Source: Paenibacillus glycanilyticus
GTDB taxonomy: Bacteria > Bacillota > Bacilli > Paenibacillales > Paenibacillaceae
Assembly: GCF_023715145.1 (NCBI RefSeq)
Contig: NZ_JAMBNP010000008.1
Span: 206,818-270,817 of the forward strand
Direction: 5' to 3'
Length of the DNA stretch: 64,000 nt
Shown here piece by piece: positions 1 through 8,494 of this stretch (position 1 is the first letter of the stretch; each line of letters starts with the position of its first letter). The translations under genes and the position numbers were made by a program. The notes beneath the pieces are model-generated. The model saw only the letters and a list, made by a program, of their open reading frames with translations. It made no database searches and was not told the origin of the DNA.

Positions 1-15
1 GCGGGTATGGCGGCC

Positions 16-690
16 TTATTCCTTTGTAATGCTCCGAATGGAACCGTCCGCGGAACCCACGATAACGAGATTGGCCATATGAATAAATAACCCGTTATCC
101 ACGACACCCGGAATCCGGTTCAGGTCATCATGCAGGGCCTCCGGATCGGTAATCACGCCAAATTCGCAATCCGCGATATAGTTGCCGTTATCCGTTACGT
201 ACAGCTCTTCGCCGTTCTTGCGCAGCTTGGGCTCGCAGCCCAGCTTGCGCAATTTCTTAACCGTCAGCTCGAACGCAAACGGAACAATCTCAACCGGCAG
301 CGGGAATTTGCCCAGATGCTTCACGTCCTTGCTCTCATCCACGATAATGATCAGCTGCTTGCTGGCCGCCGCCACAATCTTCTCGCGAAGCAGAGCGCCT
401 CCGCCTCCTTTGATCAGATGCAGCTGGGGATCAACCTCGTCCGCTCCGTCAATTGTCAAGTCCAGCACATCCACATCGGCGAAAGGCATCATCGGAATGC
501 CTACTTCCTTGGCTAGCTGCTCCGATTGAACAGAGGTGGCGACCGCTTGAATGTTAAGCCCTTCTTCCTTCACCCGACGGCCGATGGCCTGAATGGCCCA
601 ATACGCGGTTGAGCCGGTTCCAAGCCCTACTTTCATGCCTTCTTTTACAAATTCAACTGCTTTTTCTGCTGCAATACGTTTCGATTCCAT
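16..690 (-). CDS. rpiA: Ribose-5-phosphate isomerase A
   Basis: Interconverts ribose 5-phosphate and ribulose 5-phosphate in the non-oxidative pentose phosphate pathway, in the cytosol. The 224 residues are the usual RpiA length. Visible motifs are the phosphate-binding GLGTGSTA at about 22-29, DGADEVD at 81-87 and KGGGGALLREK at 94-104, which holds the catalytic glutamate. The ATG is preceded by AAAGGTGATGTC, a good ribosome site. It looks monocistronic; the nearest gene, sleB, is about 200 bp away. The stop lies close to the window edge, so the partner on the left is not visible. Confidence 0.97.
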   Translation of the reverse strand: MESKRIAAEKAVEFVKEGMKVGLGTGSTAYWAIQAIGRRVKEEGLNIQAVATSVQSEQLAKEVGIPMMPFADVDVLDLTIDGADEVDPQLHLIKGGGGALLREKIVAAASKQLIIIVDESKDVKHLGKFPLPVEIVPFAFELTVKKLRKLGCEPKLRKNGEELYVTDNGNYIADCEFGVITDPEALHDDLNRIPGVVDNGLFIHMANLVIVGSADGSIRSITKE

Positions 691-898
691 GACATCACCT
701 TTAGTTTGGTTAGAATATGTTCAATTGATTTAATTTTTAGTATAACAAAGCTATGAATGTTAGGAAATATAGGGCAGCTTATAAATAAAGGCACATCCCC
801 GCTCCATCTGAGCGAAAATGCGCCTGCGTCCTTCTTGTTCTATTACATAAACCATGCCGATCACGGGCAAACTTCGTACGCAGCCCTAATTTCGTTGC

Positions 899-1561
899 TT
901 ACACAGCAAAGATGTGATTGCCGATTTGAACGGTTTGCTTGCGGGACCAAATCCACTGCGAAGTTGCCGTCTTCGGATTAAAATAATACAACGCGCCTTG
1001 CGTTGGGTCATTGCCTTCAAGCGCATCCAGCGCTGCTTTGTAAGCCGTTGAGTTTGGCTTCAGATTATACTGGCCGTCGTCAACGGCAGTGAAAGCGCCG
1101 CTTTCTTCAATAACGCCCTTCACCGTTTTCGGAAATCCGTCAGCAGCAAGCCGGTTCAGCACAACTGCCGCAACCGCAACTTGGCCCTTGTAGGATTCAC
1201 CGCGTGCTTCCGCATAAATAATCCGTGCCAGAAGATCCAGCTCTTTCTGGTTTACGGACTTTTTCTTCAGCTCCGTCCATGTTTTCTCGCCCGATACTCC
1301 GTCCGCTTGCAGCCCGGAGTCCGCCTGAAACTTGCGAACAGCCTCTTCCGTCATTTTCCCATAAAAAGTGGTAATGGCGGTATTATCGAAATATCCCAGC
1401 GTCTTCAAACGGAATTGCAAATCCGGAACATCCGGACCGTAGCTGCCATAGCTCAAAGTAGCTGGCGCTGCTGCTTTCGCGGCTTGCAGCGGCATGGCGA
1501 CCGTCATCATAAATGCTAGAATAATGGAAATACTATATTTATAAATTTGATTATTAATCAA
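899..1561 (-). CDS. sleB: Spore cortex-lytic enzyme, SleB type
   Basis: Predicted cell-wall hydrolase of the SleB/CwlJ family, which cleaves muramic-lactam-containing cortex peptidoglycan during spore germination. An N-terminal signal or anchor segment ends near the AAKA motif. A PG_binding_1 domain follows at about 45-98, then a Hydrolase_2 domain with the catalytic glutamate in IIYAEARGES. I choose a TTG start because GAGGAG lies 8 nt before it; the in-frame ATG six codons upstream has no ribosome site. This gives 220 residues, shorter than Bacillus SleB (about 300). No ypeB-like partner gene follows it in this window. A CwlJ-like vegetative role cannot be excluded. Confidence 0.87.
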   Translation of the reverse strand: MINNQIYKYSISIILAFMMTVAMPLQAAKAAAPATLSYGSYGPDVPDLQFRLKTLGYFDNTAITTFYGKMTEEAVRKFQADSGLQADGVSGEKTWTELKKKSVNQKELDLLARIIYAEARGESYKGQVAVAAVVLNRLAADGFPKTVKGVIEESGAFTAVDDGQYNLKPNSTAYKAALDALEGNDPTQGALYYFNPKTATSQWIWSRKQTVQIGNHIFAV

Positions 1562-1739
1562 GTTTAATACTCCTCTCATTTTATTAATAATTGTATAAAA
1601 TCATTAATTGGAATAATTTTGTTGTGTAACGGCTGGTTTCAAACGAGTTTAACATAGAAATTATCGAATAGTAACCCAAATACATTAATTACATTTATTT
1701 GCTAAGCTAACTTTTTCCTCCCACCGCTAACCTTCCTAA

Positions 1740-1768
1740 TTGTTCATTAACGTTTGAATTGGTACAAT
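1740..1768 (+). promoter_or_regulatory. SigA-type promoter of xerS
   Basis: TTGTTC, a 17-nt spacer and TACAAT lie about 30 bp before the recombinase start. The ribosome site GAGGTG follows before the ATG. Confidence 0.6.
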
Positions 1769-1798
1769 ATAGGAAGATTTGAAACGAGGTGAACAGCA

Positions 1799-2896
1799 AT
1801 GAATGTGATCAAAATCAAGGATCGGCAGGAGCTCGACCGGCGTGTGCCGATGATGCCCTGGTATGTGGAGAAATTTATTAACTATAAGCTTCCGGACCTG
1901 TCTCCCTCTTCTTTGCTGGAGTATATAAGAGATTATGAGACGTTTATGGGATGGCTCATTGCAGAGGGGTTATCCCGTGCGGAGAAGGTTAAGGATGTCG
2001 AGTTGATTGAGCTCGAACGGCTGCATATGGACAGCATCGACAGCTTCCGGATGTTCCTGATGACGAATCCCAACCACAGCAATACAAGAACAACGATTAC
2101 CCGCAAGCTGTCTTCTCTCCGTTCGCTCTTTCATTATTTGAGCCAGATCGCGGAAGATGAGGAGTTCTACCCGCTGCTGAAGCGGAACGTCATGGCCAAG
2201 GTTTCCATCAAGCGGACGAGTAAGCCGAAGGATACGGCGGCCAAGCTGGAAGGCAAGCTGCTTCAGGAAGAGGAGATTTCCGAGTTCCTGGCCTACATCC
2301 ATGCCGATTATGAGAAAGACGTGGCTTCCAATAAACAAGCGCTCTACTCCTACAAGCTGAATCAGACAAGAGACAGCTGCATCATCAGCCTGATTCTGCA
2401 TTCCGGCCTTCGCGTATCCGAAGTGGTGAATCTGAACGCGGAAGATATTGACGTAAAGAAGAAGCTTGCTTATGTCTTTCGAAAGGGCAAGAATGACGAT
2501 ACCTTTAAGACGCCTGTCTATTTCCGCCAGGAAGCGGTAGAGGCGTTGACTGCGTATCTGCAGCTGCGGGACACCCACTACAAAGCGCCGAAACGCGAAA
2601 AAGCCCTCTTCCTTGCCATTGCTAACGGCAAAAAAGAAGGCTCTCGAATGACTAAACGCGCCATTCAGGAAATGGTTATCAAATATGCGAAACGTTTCGG
2701 CAAGCCTTACTTAAGCGTACATAAGCTTCGCCATTCGTTCGCAACCGATTATTACTTGCGCAACGATATCTATATGACGCAGGAGCAGCTTGGGCACGCC
2801 TCGCCGGAGACGACCCAAATCTACGCCCATCTTACGGATAAAACGATGGCTGAAGCAATCGACCGCATCAAGCAAGCGAGCGAAGCGGCCAACTAA
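1799..2896 (+). CDS. xerS: Tyrosine recombinase, XerS-like
   Basis: Site-specific tyrosine recombinase of 365 residues, closest in length and layout to XerS, the single-subunit chromosome dimer resolvase described in streptococci and lactococci. An N-terminal SAM-like core-binding domain covers about 20-125. The catalytic domain carries Arg205 (SGLRVSEV), Lys231 (RKGK), His308 and Arg311 (HKLRH), His333 (LGHAS) and the nucleophile Tyr342 (TQIYAHL), so all active-site residues are present. It has its own promoter and stands alone. Its last 4 bp overlap the end of the convergent ABC gene. No phage or integron genes are nearby, which favours a housekeeping role. I did not identify a dif-like site. 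Confidence 0.85.
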   Translation: MNVIKIKDRQELDRRVPMMPWYVEKFINYKLPDLSPSSLLEYIRDYETFMGWLIAEGLSRAEKVKDVELIELERLHMDSIDSFRMFLMTNPNHSNTRTTITRKLSSLRSLFHYLSQIAEDEEFYPLLKRNVMAKVSIKRTSKPKDTAAKLEGKLLQEEEISEFLAYIHADYEKDVASNKQALYSYKLNQTRDSCIISLILHSGLRVSEVVNLNAEDIDVKKKLAYVFRKGKNDDTFKTPVYFRQEAVEALTAYLQLRDTHYKAPKREKALFLAIANGKKEGSRMTKRAIQEMVIKYAKRFGKPYLSVHKLRHSFATDYYLRNDIYMTQEQLGHASPETTQIYAHLTDKTMAEAIDRIKQASEAAN

Positions 2897-4701
2897 GCCT
2901 GCACTTGCGACAGCACGGCCTCCTGCATGTTAAGCTGCGTATTCACCAGCTTTGCGTAAACGCCGCCATGCTTCATTAACTCGTTATGCGAGCCTTGCTC
3001 CGCAATTCGCCCATCCTGGACGACAAGGATCAGATCCGCATCGCGTACCGTCGACAGGCGGTGCGCGATGATAAAGGCCGTTCTGCCGTTCAGCAGGGTC
3101 TCCAGCGCTTCCTGAATATGCTGCTCGGTCTCCGTATCCACGCTGGAAGTCGCTTCATCCAGAATTAGAATGCGGGGATCGGATAGCAGCACCCTGCCGA
3201 AGGCAAGCAATTGCCGCTGGCCAACCGAGAGCTTGGATCCGCGCTCCTCTACCTCTGTTTCATAGCCATCGCTCATCGGAGCCACTACCCGGTCAAGCCG
3301 GACACTTTCCGCTGCCTGAATCATCTGCTCTCTAGTTGCCTCATCATTCCCGTAACGAAGGTTCTGCTCAATCGTTCCCGAGAAAATAAACGAATCCTGA
3401 AGCACAATCCCCATCTGCCTGCGCAGAGACTCCAGCGTCACGTCTTTTACATCCAATCCGTCAATCGTAACCTTCCCGCCGGTTGCATCGTAGAATCGCA
3501 TGAGCAGGTTAACGATTGTACTTTTGCCCGCTCCGGTAGGTCCTACAAGAGCAACCCGCTGACCCGGACGAACCTTGAAGCTTACTCCGTGCAGTACATC
3601 CGGCTTGGATTCTTCGTAACGGAACGATACGTTCTCGAACGCTACTTCTCCGCGAATATGCGGCATGCGGCGAGCGTCGGCTGCATCGGTTACCTCGGCA
3701 TCCGTATCGAGAATCTCAAAGATCCTTTCCGCGGAGGCCATCGCCGACAGCACCTGGCTGTAGACCTTGGACAATGCGCTAAGCGGTCCCCAGAAACGCC
3801 ACAAGTAATTGATGAAGGCCATCACAAAACCGATTGTGAGCGCACCATCAATAACTTGAGAGGCGCCAAACCATATCACGATGCAAGTTCCGATCATCCC
3901 TACCAGCTCTACAAGCGGATAGACCGTGGATTCCAGCATAATCGCGCGCATGAAAGCCTGTTTATTCCGGAAGTTAATCCCTTCGAAGCGCGCGCTGTTC
4001 TTATGCTGACGGGAGAAGGCCTGCACAACGCGAATGCCTTGAATCGTCTCGTTCAAATGCCCGTTAATCGCCGACATTGTCTTGCGTGAACGGGTCCATG
4101 CCCCTTCAATGCGGGGACGCAGACGGTTCACGATGAGATAGAGCAGCGGCATCATGATGAATGATAGCAGCGCCAGCTTCCAGTCCATCCACAGAAGGAT
4201 GGCCACAATCCCGACGAGATGCGTAATTTCCATAACCGTCGTAATCAGGCCGCCGTTAATCAGCTCGCCAATGGCATTTGTATCATTGGTAATCCGGGAC
4301 ATAATCTTGCCCGCCGGACGTCCGTCGAAGAACCGGAAGGACAACTTCTGCAGATGATTGAACAGCTGCTGACGGAGATCGTACAGGATACGCTGGCCGG
4401 TGAAGTTAATGAATTTGGTATGAACCCAGCCGCAGCCCCACCCGATTATCTTAATCCCAAGCAAGGTAATGCCAAATAGATGAATAGCCGTAAAATCCCC
4501 TTTGGTTATGCCTTCATCGATCAAATACCCAAGCAGCAAGGGCTCTGCAAGGCTTAATATCATATTGATAAGGACAACGCCTATGATGAAGGCAAGCGTC
4601 TTGCGATAAGGCTTCAGATAACCAAGAAGGCGCTTCATATAGACGAGATTAAACGGTTTCTCTTCAATCTCGCTGTCGTCATCCCATTCCACTTGACTCA
4701 T
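2893..4701 (-). CDS. ABC exporter half-transporter, second subunit
   Basis: Fused permease-ATPase half-transporter of 602 residues. About 30 acidic or polar residues precede a six-helix exporter domain (about 35-320). The ATPase domain follows, with Walker A GPTGAGKST near 388, signature LSVGQRQ near 492 and Walker B ILILDEA with the catalytic glutamate. It lies 18 bp downstream of the other half-transporter gene, so the two very likely form a heterodimer. Size and order resemble the Firmicute pairs YfiB/YfiC, YknU/YknV and BmrC/BmrD (multidrug or peptide export); I cannot choose among them. The LSVGQ signature differs from the partner's LSGGQ, which fits two non-equivalent ATP sites. The attenuator upstream of the first gene should control both. 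Confidence 0.9.
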   Translation of the reverse strand: MSQVEWDDDSEIEEKPFNLVYMKRLLGYLKPYRKTLAFIIGVVLINMILSLAEPLLLGYLIDEGITKGDFTAIHLFGITLLGIKIIGWGCGWVHTKFINFTGQRILYDLRQQLFNHLQKLSFRFFDGRPAGKIMSRITNDTNAIGELINGGLITTVMEITHLVGIVAILLWMDWKLALLSFIMMPLLYLIVNRLRPRIEGAWTRSRKTMSAINGHLNETIQGIRVVQAFSRQHKNSARFEGINFRNKQAFMRAIMLESTVYPLVELVGMIGTCIVIWFGASQVIDGALTIGFVMAFINYLWRFWGPLSALSKVYSQVLSAMASAERIFEILDTDAEVTDAADARRMPHIRGEVAFENVSFRYEESKPDVLHGVSFKVRPGQRVALVGPTGAGKSTIVNLLMRFYDATGGKVTIDGLDVKDVTLESLRRQMGIVLQDSFIFSGTIEQNLRYGNDEATREQMIQAAESVRLDRVVAPMSDGYETEVEERGSKLSVGQRQLLAFGRVLLSDPRILILDEATSSVDTETEQHIQEALETLLNGRTAFIIAHRLSTVRDADLILVVQDGRIAEQGSHNELMKHGGVYAKLVNTQLNMQEAVLSQVQA

Positions 4702-4719
4702 GTATTCCCCTCCAGTCCA

Positions 4720-6465
4720 TTAACGTCCTGCAGCTAGCTTCTGCCGTTCAAACAGCTGACGGAAGAATCCGTTCCGCTCGCTTAGTTCCTTATGCGTACC
4801 CTGCTCGATCAAACTTCCTTGTTCCAGAACAAGGATGCGGTCAGCATGCTGAATCGAGGACAAACGCTGCGCAATAATAAAGGTGGTTCTGCCCTTCATG
4901 ACTTCTAGCAAAGCTTCGTGAATGGCAGATTCCGTTGCCGTATCTACGCTGGCTGTCGCTTCATCAAGCACCAAAATTGGTGGATTCATTAGAATCGCTC
5001 TTGCCAGCGCCACGCGTTGTCTTTGACCGCCGGAGAGTCCAACCCCCCGTTCGCCGATTAAAGTATCATAGCCATGAGGCATCGTCGTAATGAAATCATG
5101 GATCTGCGCTTTCTGGGCAGCAAGCTCGATTTGCTCCATGGTTGCATCCGGATATCCGTATGCAATATTGTCGCGGATCGAGGCGGAGAACAGGAACGTC
5201 TCCTGCGGCACGATGCCGACACTGCGGCGAAGACCATCCAGTTCGTATTCCCGAACATCCGTGCCGTCAATCCTTACATGACCATCCGTCACATCGTAGA
5301 ACCTGGAGAGAAGAGCAATCAAGCTGCTTTTCCCGGAGCCCGTTGCGCCAAGCACGGCAATGACTTCACCCTGCTTCACCTCGAAGGAGATGTTGTTCAG
5401 AATCGGATTATCCTTCGTTTGGTCCTGGTCGTTGAAGAAGAAGCTGACATCCCGGAATGAAACCTGCCCGCGCATGTTATTTGTTGTAACGCCTTTTTTC
5501 GGCGAAATAATATCGCAAGGGGTATCCAGTACCTCGAACACGCGCGGCGCCGCCTTGATTGCCTGCTGCATAATATTGATCTGCCAGCCCAGCATGTTAA
5601 GCGGCCAAATAATGCCCCATGTATACCATTGGAAAGCCATGAACGTACCAAGCGTCATTTCCCCGCGCGCAACGTATACCGCTCCCAGCCAGATCATAAG
5701 TACAAAGGTCAGGCCGCCAAACAAGCCCATGAGCGGAAACGCTTTCGCCTCCAGCTTTGCCCGGTCCATATTGGTCTCGAAATTCTGTTTATTCCGCTCG
5801 GCGAATTTCTGCTGCTCCACTTCTTCCGTAGCAAAGGATTTGACGACACGGATGCCTGCGATGTTCTCCTGAAGCGTCGTCGTAAGGCGTCCGGTCTGTT
5901 CCCGAATACTGGACCATGCGGGACCAACCTTTCTGCTGAACCACCACAAGACAAGCAAGATAAGCGGAATCGTGACGGTACTAATTAACGTTACCTGCCA
6001 GTGCATCCATAGCATAAAGATCATCGTGCCGACAAAGGTTAATAATCCGGTAAGCAGCCCCATCGCGCCAAAGCCAACGAAGTTCTTAACCGCTTCGATA
6101 TCGCCCGTCATACGCGACATCAGCTGACCGGTCTGCGCCTTGTCGTAATACGAGAAGGATAACCGTTGCAGCTGCGCATACAACTGCTCCCTCAGCTTGA
6201 ATACAACGTTCTGTCCGACGAGCTCCTGCGAGTAGCCCTGAAGGAACATTCCCGCGCTTTTTAACACCTGCACGCCAACCAACAGTAAGGTCAGCCATAG
6301 AATAACGGATACATTGCCCTTCTTGATTCCTTCGTCAAAGATCTCGCGCAATATCCAAGGCGCTACGAGATCGAAGATGGTAGCAAACAGCATGATAACA
6401 ATGGCCGCTGCCGCCCATTTTGCGCTTGGCCGCACGTACGCTAATACCCGCAATAACACTTTCAC
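4720..6465 (-). CDS. ABC exporter half-transporter, first subunit
   Basis: First gene of the exporter operon: 581 residues with an N-terminal six-helix membrane domain and a C-terminal ATPase. The ATPase has Walker A GATGSGKSS, signature LSGGQRQRV and Walker B ILVLDEA. A longer in-frame ATG at 6522 would put the coding sequence through the terminator hairpin. I instead choose GTG at 6465, which has GGGGAGG 11 nt upstream. The gene sits behind a leader with promoter, short reading frame and intrinsic terminator, the layout of bmrCD in Bacillus subtilis, where drug-stalled ribosomes cause read-through. The substrate is unknown; export of a ribosome-targeting drug is an inference from this regulation. 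Confidence 0.9.
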   Translation of the reverse strand: MKVLLRVLAYVRPSAKWAAAAIVIMLFATIFDLVAPWILREIFDEGIKKGNVSVILWLTLLLVGVQVLKSAGMFLQGYSQELVGQNVVFKLREQLYAQLQRLSFSYYDKAQTGQLMSRMTGDIEAVKNFVGFGAMGLLTGLLTFVGTMIFMLWMHWQVTLISTVTIPLILLVLWWFSRKVGPAWSSIREQTGRLTTTLQENIAGIRVVKSFATEEVEQQKFAERNKQNFETNMDRAKLEAKAFPLMGLFGGLTFVLMIWLGAVYVARGEMTLGTFMAFQWYTWGIIWPLNMLGWQINIMQQAIKAAPRVFEVLDTPCDIISPKKGVTTNNMRGQVSFRDVSFFFNDQDQTKDNPILNNISFEVKQGEVIAVLGATGSGKSSLIALLSRFYDVTDGHVRIDGTDVREYELDGLRRSVGIVPQETFLFSASIRDNIAYGYPDATMEQIELAAQKAQIHDFITTMPHGYDTLIGERGVGLSGGQRQRVALARAILMNPPILVLDEATASVDTATESAIHEALLEVMKGRTTFIIAQRLSSIQHADRILVLEQGSLIEQGTHKELSERNGFFRQLFERQKLAAGR

Positions 6466-6499
6466 TCTCTTGTATGCCTCCCCTCTCTCCTGAAAAGAA

Positions 6500-6533
6500 C
6501 AAAAAAAGACCCCAAGCCGCAATTAGGCTCGGG
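6500..6533 (-). terminator. Intrinsic terminator (attenuator) before the ABC operon
   Basis: In the minus-strand RNA an 8-bp stem (CCCGAGCC with GGCUUGGG, one G-U pair) and a 7-nt loop are followed by UCUUUUUUU. It lies between the leader frame and the ribosome site of the first ABC gene, so it must be read through for the operon to be expressed. Confidence 0.82.
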
Positions 6534-6570
6534 ATCCTCGTAAACGATGCAAACGTCATTAAACAGATCG

Positions 6571-6666
6571 TTATCCGCTTAATGCTGTCTCATCGCGAAG
6601 GCGGCCTGCTCGGCATGCATGGAAATAACGAACCAGAACAATCATTGCCTGTTGTTGATTCCGCAT
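6571..6666 (-). CDS. 31-residue leader peptide of the ABC operon
   Basis: A short reading frame begins at ATG 6666 with AAGGGG 8 nt upstream. It starts MRNQQQAMIVLVRYF, ends ETALSG and stops at TAA 6571, 37 nt before the attenuator stem. Its last codons (GCA TTA AGC GGA) can pair as GCAUUA and GGAU with UAAUUGC and AUCC of the terminator region. That makes a plausible antiterminator which a ribosome finishing the frame would cover. This is the BmrB-type logic; the peptide sequence itself is not one I recognise. Whether it stalls ribosomes is inference. Confidence 0.7.
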   Translation of the reverse strand: MRNQQQAMIVLVRYFHACRAGRLRDETALSG

Positions 6667-6713
6667 ACCGGACACCCCTTTCCCTTCGGATATATTTCGT
6701 GTAATCTGTTCGT

Positions 6714-6768
6714 ATCGTAACAGACGGACTCTCTCTCGTGCAATAGCTGATTTTGTCGAACAGCTATT
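6714..6768 (-). promoter_or_regulatory. Promoter of the ABC operon with an upstream inverted repeat
   Basis: TTGCAC (6738-6743), an 18-nt spacer and TACGAT (6714-6719) lie about 50 bp before the leader ATG. A perfect 8-bp inverted repeat, AATAGCTG and CAGCTATT with 11 bp between (6742-6768), abuts and partly overlaps the -35 element. It could be an operator, or a weak hairpin at the end of the upstream gene. Confidence 0.5.
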
Positions 6769-6774
6769 TATTTT

Positions 6775-7308
6775 TCAGGAATCTCCGAATTGACTCGTAT
6801 CCGTAATGGAGATGCCTTCTTCCACCGCAAACTCGAAATCTTCGATATCGTATACCTGGACAGGCACTCTTGCTTCGAGCAGCTTATCTTGAAATTCGAA
6901 TTGATCGGACAGAAGCGGAATTTGCAGCTTCGAGCTCGTCAGAAGCAGCTCTGTCTCAATCGGATCGAAAAATTCGCCATAATGCGCATTATCAACGGCA
7001 TGTACAATCGTGAAATGAATCCTGTCATTTAAGATGAGCGGCGAGCTTTCACGCCATGGCACCTGCATGGACCGCTCGATTTTCTTCCGGTTCAGCGGAT
7101 CCTCGAAAAACGTAATGAGTTCGCCAATCTTGCTCTTAACATGCGCGTCATCATCCGGATCATCCATTACTGGCTCTGCCCCATCTCTCATATCGTACAA
7201 CTCAAGTATTGATGAATAAGGCACGACGTAATCAATCGGACGGCTCGGAATAAGTAGATGTCCATACGTTGCAACCATAACCGCTTCTATAACAAATCGC
7301 CGTCGCAT
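6775..7308 (-). CDS. Conserved protein of unknown function (177 aa)
   Basis: I do not recognise a catalytic motif. The start at 7308 is supported by AAGGAGGGG 5 nt upstream; an earlier in-frame start lacks a site. The protein is acidic and soluble-looking, with no signal peptide or membrane segment. An Asp-rich patch (MDDPDDDAH) lies near residue 50, and the tail is VEEGISITDTSQFGDS. Relatives in Paenibacillus are, as I recall, sometimes labelled ADP-heptose synthase, but I see no nucleotidyltransferase HxGH or kinase motif to support that. It precedes the ABC operon leader on the same strand but is separated from it by that operon's promoter. Confidence 0.75.
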   Translation of the reverse strand: MRRRFVIEAVMVATYGHLLIPSRPIDYVVPYSSILELYDMRDGAEPVMDDPDDDAHVKSKIGELITFFEDPLNRKKIERSMQVPWRESSPLILNDRIHFTIVHAVDNAHYGEFFDPIETELLLTSSKLQIPLLSDQFEFQDKLLEARVPVQVYDIEDFEFAVEEGISITDTSQFGDS

Positions 7309-7389
7309 ATTTGCCCCTCCTTCTCTAACCACGGTTCCACATTATTATACAATAATACAACCCCTGTACAAGATAGCCATTCGCCAAAT

Positions 7390-7419
7390 TTGCAATAAAT
7401 CCGCGGGTAGCGGTACAAT
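7390..7419 (+). promoter_or_regulatory. SigA-type promoter of ypdA
   Basis: TTGCAA, an 18-nt spacer and TACAAT predict transcription starting near 7426, leaving a 5' leader of about 90 nt that contains the hairpin at 7453-7500. Confidence 0.65.
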
Positions 7420-7452
7420 GAATTTTGCTAGATTAGCCATCGCTTACGATGC

Positions 7453-7500
7453 ATGAATAAACACATATCGCCTTTTACTTGGCTGTTGGTGTTTATTCAT
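7453..7500 (+). promoter_or_regulatory. 12-bp hairpin in the ypdA 5' leader
   Basis: ATGAATAAACAC (7453-7464) and GTGTTTATTCAT (7489-7500) are perfectly complementary around a 24-nt loop. The stem ends 3 nt before the AGGAGG ribosome site. There is no long U tract, so this is more likely a translation or stability element, or a DNA operator, than a terminator. Confidence 0.6.
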
Positions 7501-7516
7501 TTTAGGAGGTCTCATC

Positions 7517-8494
7517 ATGATCAAAGAACAAGCCATCATTATCGGAGCTGGACCCTGCGGCCTTGCTGCCGCCATTGAACTCGAGAGAATTGGACTACAT
7601 CCCGTCATAATTGAGAAGAGTAATATTGCCCATTCGATCTCCATGTATCCTACATACATGCATTTCTTCAGCACGCCGGATCGGCTGGAGATCGGAGAAA
7701 TTCCTTTCACAACCCCTAATGATAAGCCGTCCCGCCTGGAAGCTATCAATTATTACCGTACAGCCGCGCTTCGCAACAAACTACGGGTAAATGCATACGA
7801 AACGGTGCAAAGCGTCGACCGTCAGGAGAACGGTCTGTTCCATTTATTAAGCGCAGACCGCTATGGAGTAGAAAAACGATATGAAGCTCGTTACGTTGTA
7901 GTGGCAACCGGCTATTTCGATCATCCGAATTATCTGGGCATTCCCGGCGAACAGAAGGATAAAGTCACCCACTTCTTCCGTGAAGCCCATCCGTACACCG
8001 GCATGGAAGTTGCCATTATCGGCGGCAGCAACTCTGCTATTGATGCGGCATTGGAGCTCGAACGCGTAGGCGCGAAGGTTACGGTTATATACCGCGGAGC
8101 CGGTTATTCCCGCAGTATTAAACCTTGGGTCCGTCCCGGCTTAGAAAAGAAAGTTGAAAGCGGCATGATTCGAATGTTATTCGAATCCCGGGTCGTGGAG
8201 ATCGATAACCATCATGTTGTGGTGGAAAATCCGGAAGGCCGTCATACGATCGCCAATGATTTTGTGCTTGCTCTTACGGGCTTCCATCCCGACCGTGAAT
8301 TTCTCACGAATTCAGGCGTTAAGATTGAGGAAGAAGGCTTCCCTTACTTTGATGAAACAACAATGGAGACGAACGTACCTGGCCTTTATCTGGCTGGTGT
8401 CGTCGCCTCCAAGCATGAAGCGAATGAAATTTTTATAGAAAGCGGCCGTTTCCACGGCAATAAGATTGCCCAGCATATTACTTCGCTGCGTTAA
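7517..8494 (+). CDS. ypdA: Bacillithiol disulfide reductase YpdA
   Basis: FAD/NADPH-dependent oxidoreductase of 325 residues, the size of Bacillus YpdA (Bdr), which reduces oxidised bacillithiol in the cytosol. Motifs seen are the N-terminal FAD site IIGAGPCGLAAAIE, a second Rossmann motif IIGGSNSAIDAALE for NADPH near residue 172, and a C-terminal FAD segment around PGLYLAGVVASK. The start has AGGAGG 8 nt upstream. The gene is alone on its strand, behind its own promoter and a 12-bp leader hairpin. The cysteine of the GPCG motif is where the family keeps its conserved Cys. Its presence predicts that the organism makes bacillithiol. Confidence 0.93.
   Translation: MIKEQAIIIGAGPCGLAAAIELERIGLHPVIIEKSNIAHSISMYPTYMHFFSTPDRLEIGEIPFTTPNDKPSRLEAINYYRTAALRNKLRVNAYETVQSVDRQENGLFHLLSADRYGVEKRYEARYVVVATGYFDHPNYLGIPGEQKDKVTHFFREAHPYTGMEVAIIGGSNSAIDAALELERVGAKVTVIYRGAGYSRSIKPWVRPGLEKKVESGMIRMLFESRVVEIDNHHVVVENPEGRHTIANDFVLALTGFHPDREFLTNSGVKIEEEGFPYFDETTMETNVPGLYLAGVVASKHEANEIFIESGRFHGNKIAQHITSLR

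Noticed and set aside
6466..6522. Upstream in-frame ATG for the first ABC gene
   Set aside because: It would start within the terminator hairpin and has no ribosome site; GTG 6465 is well placed.
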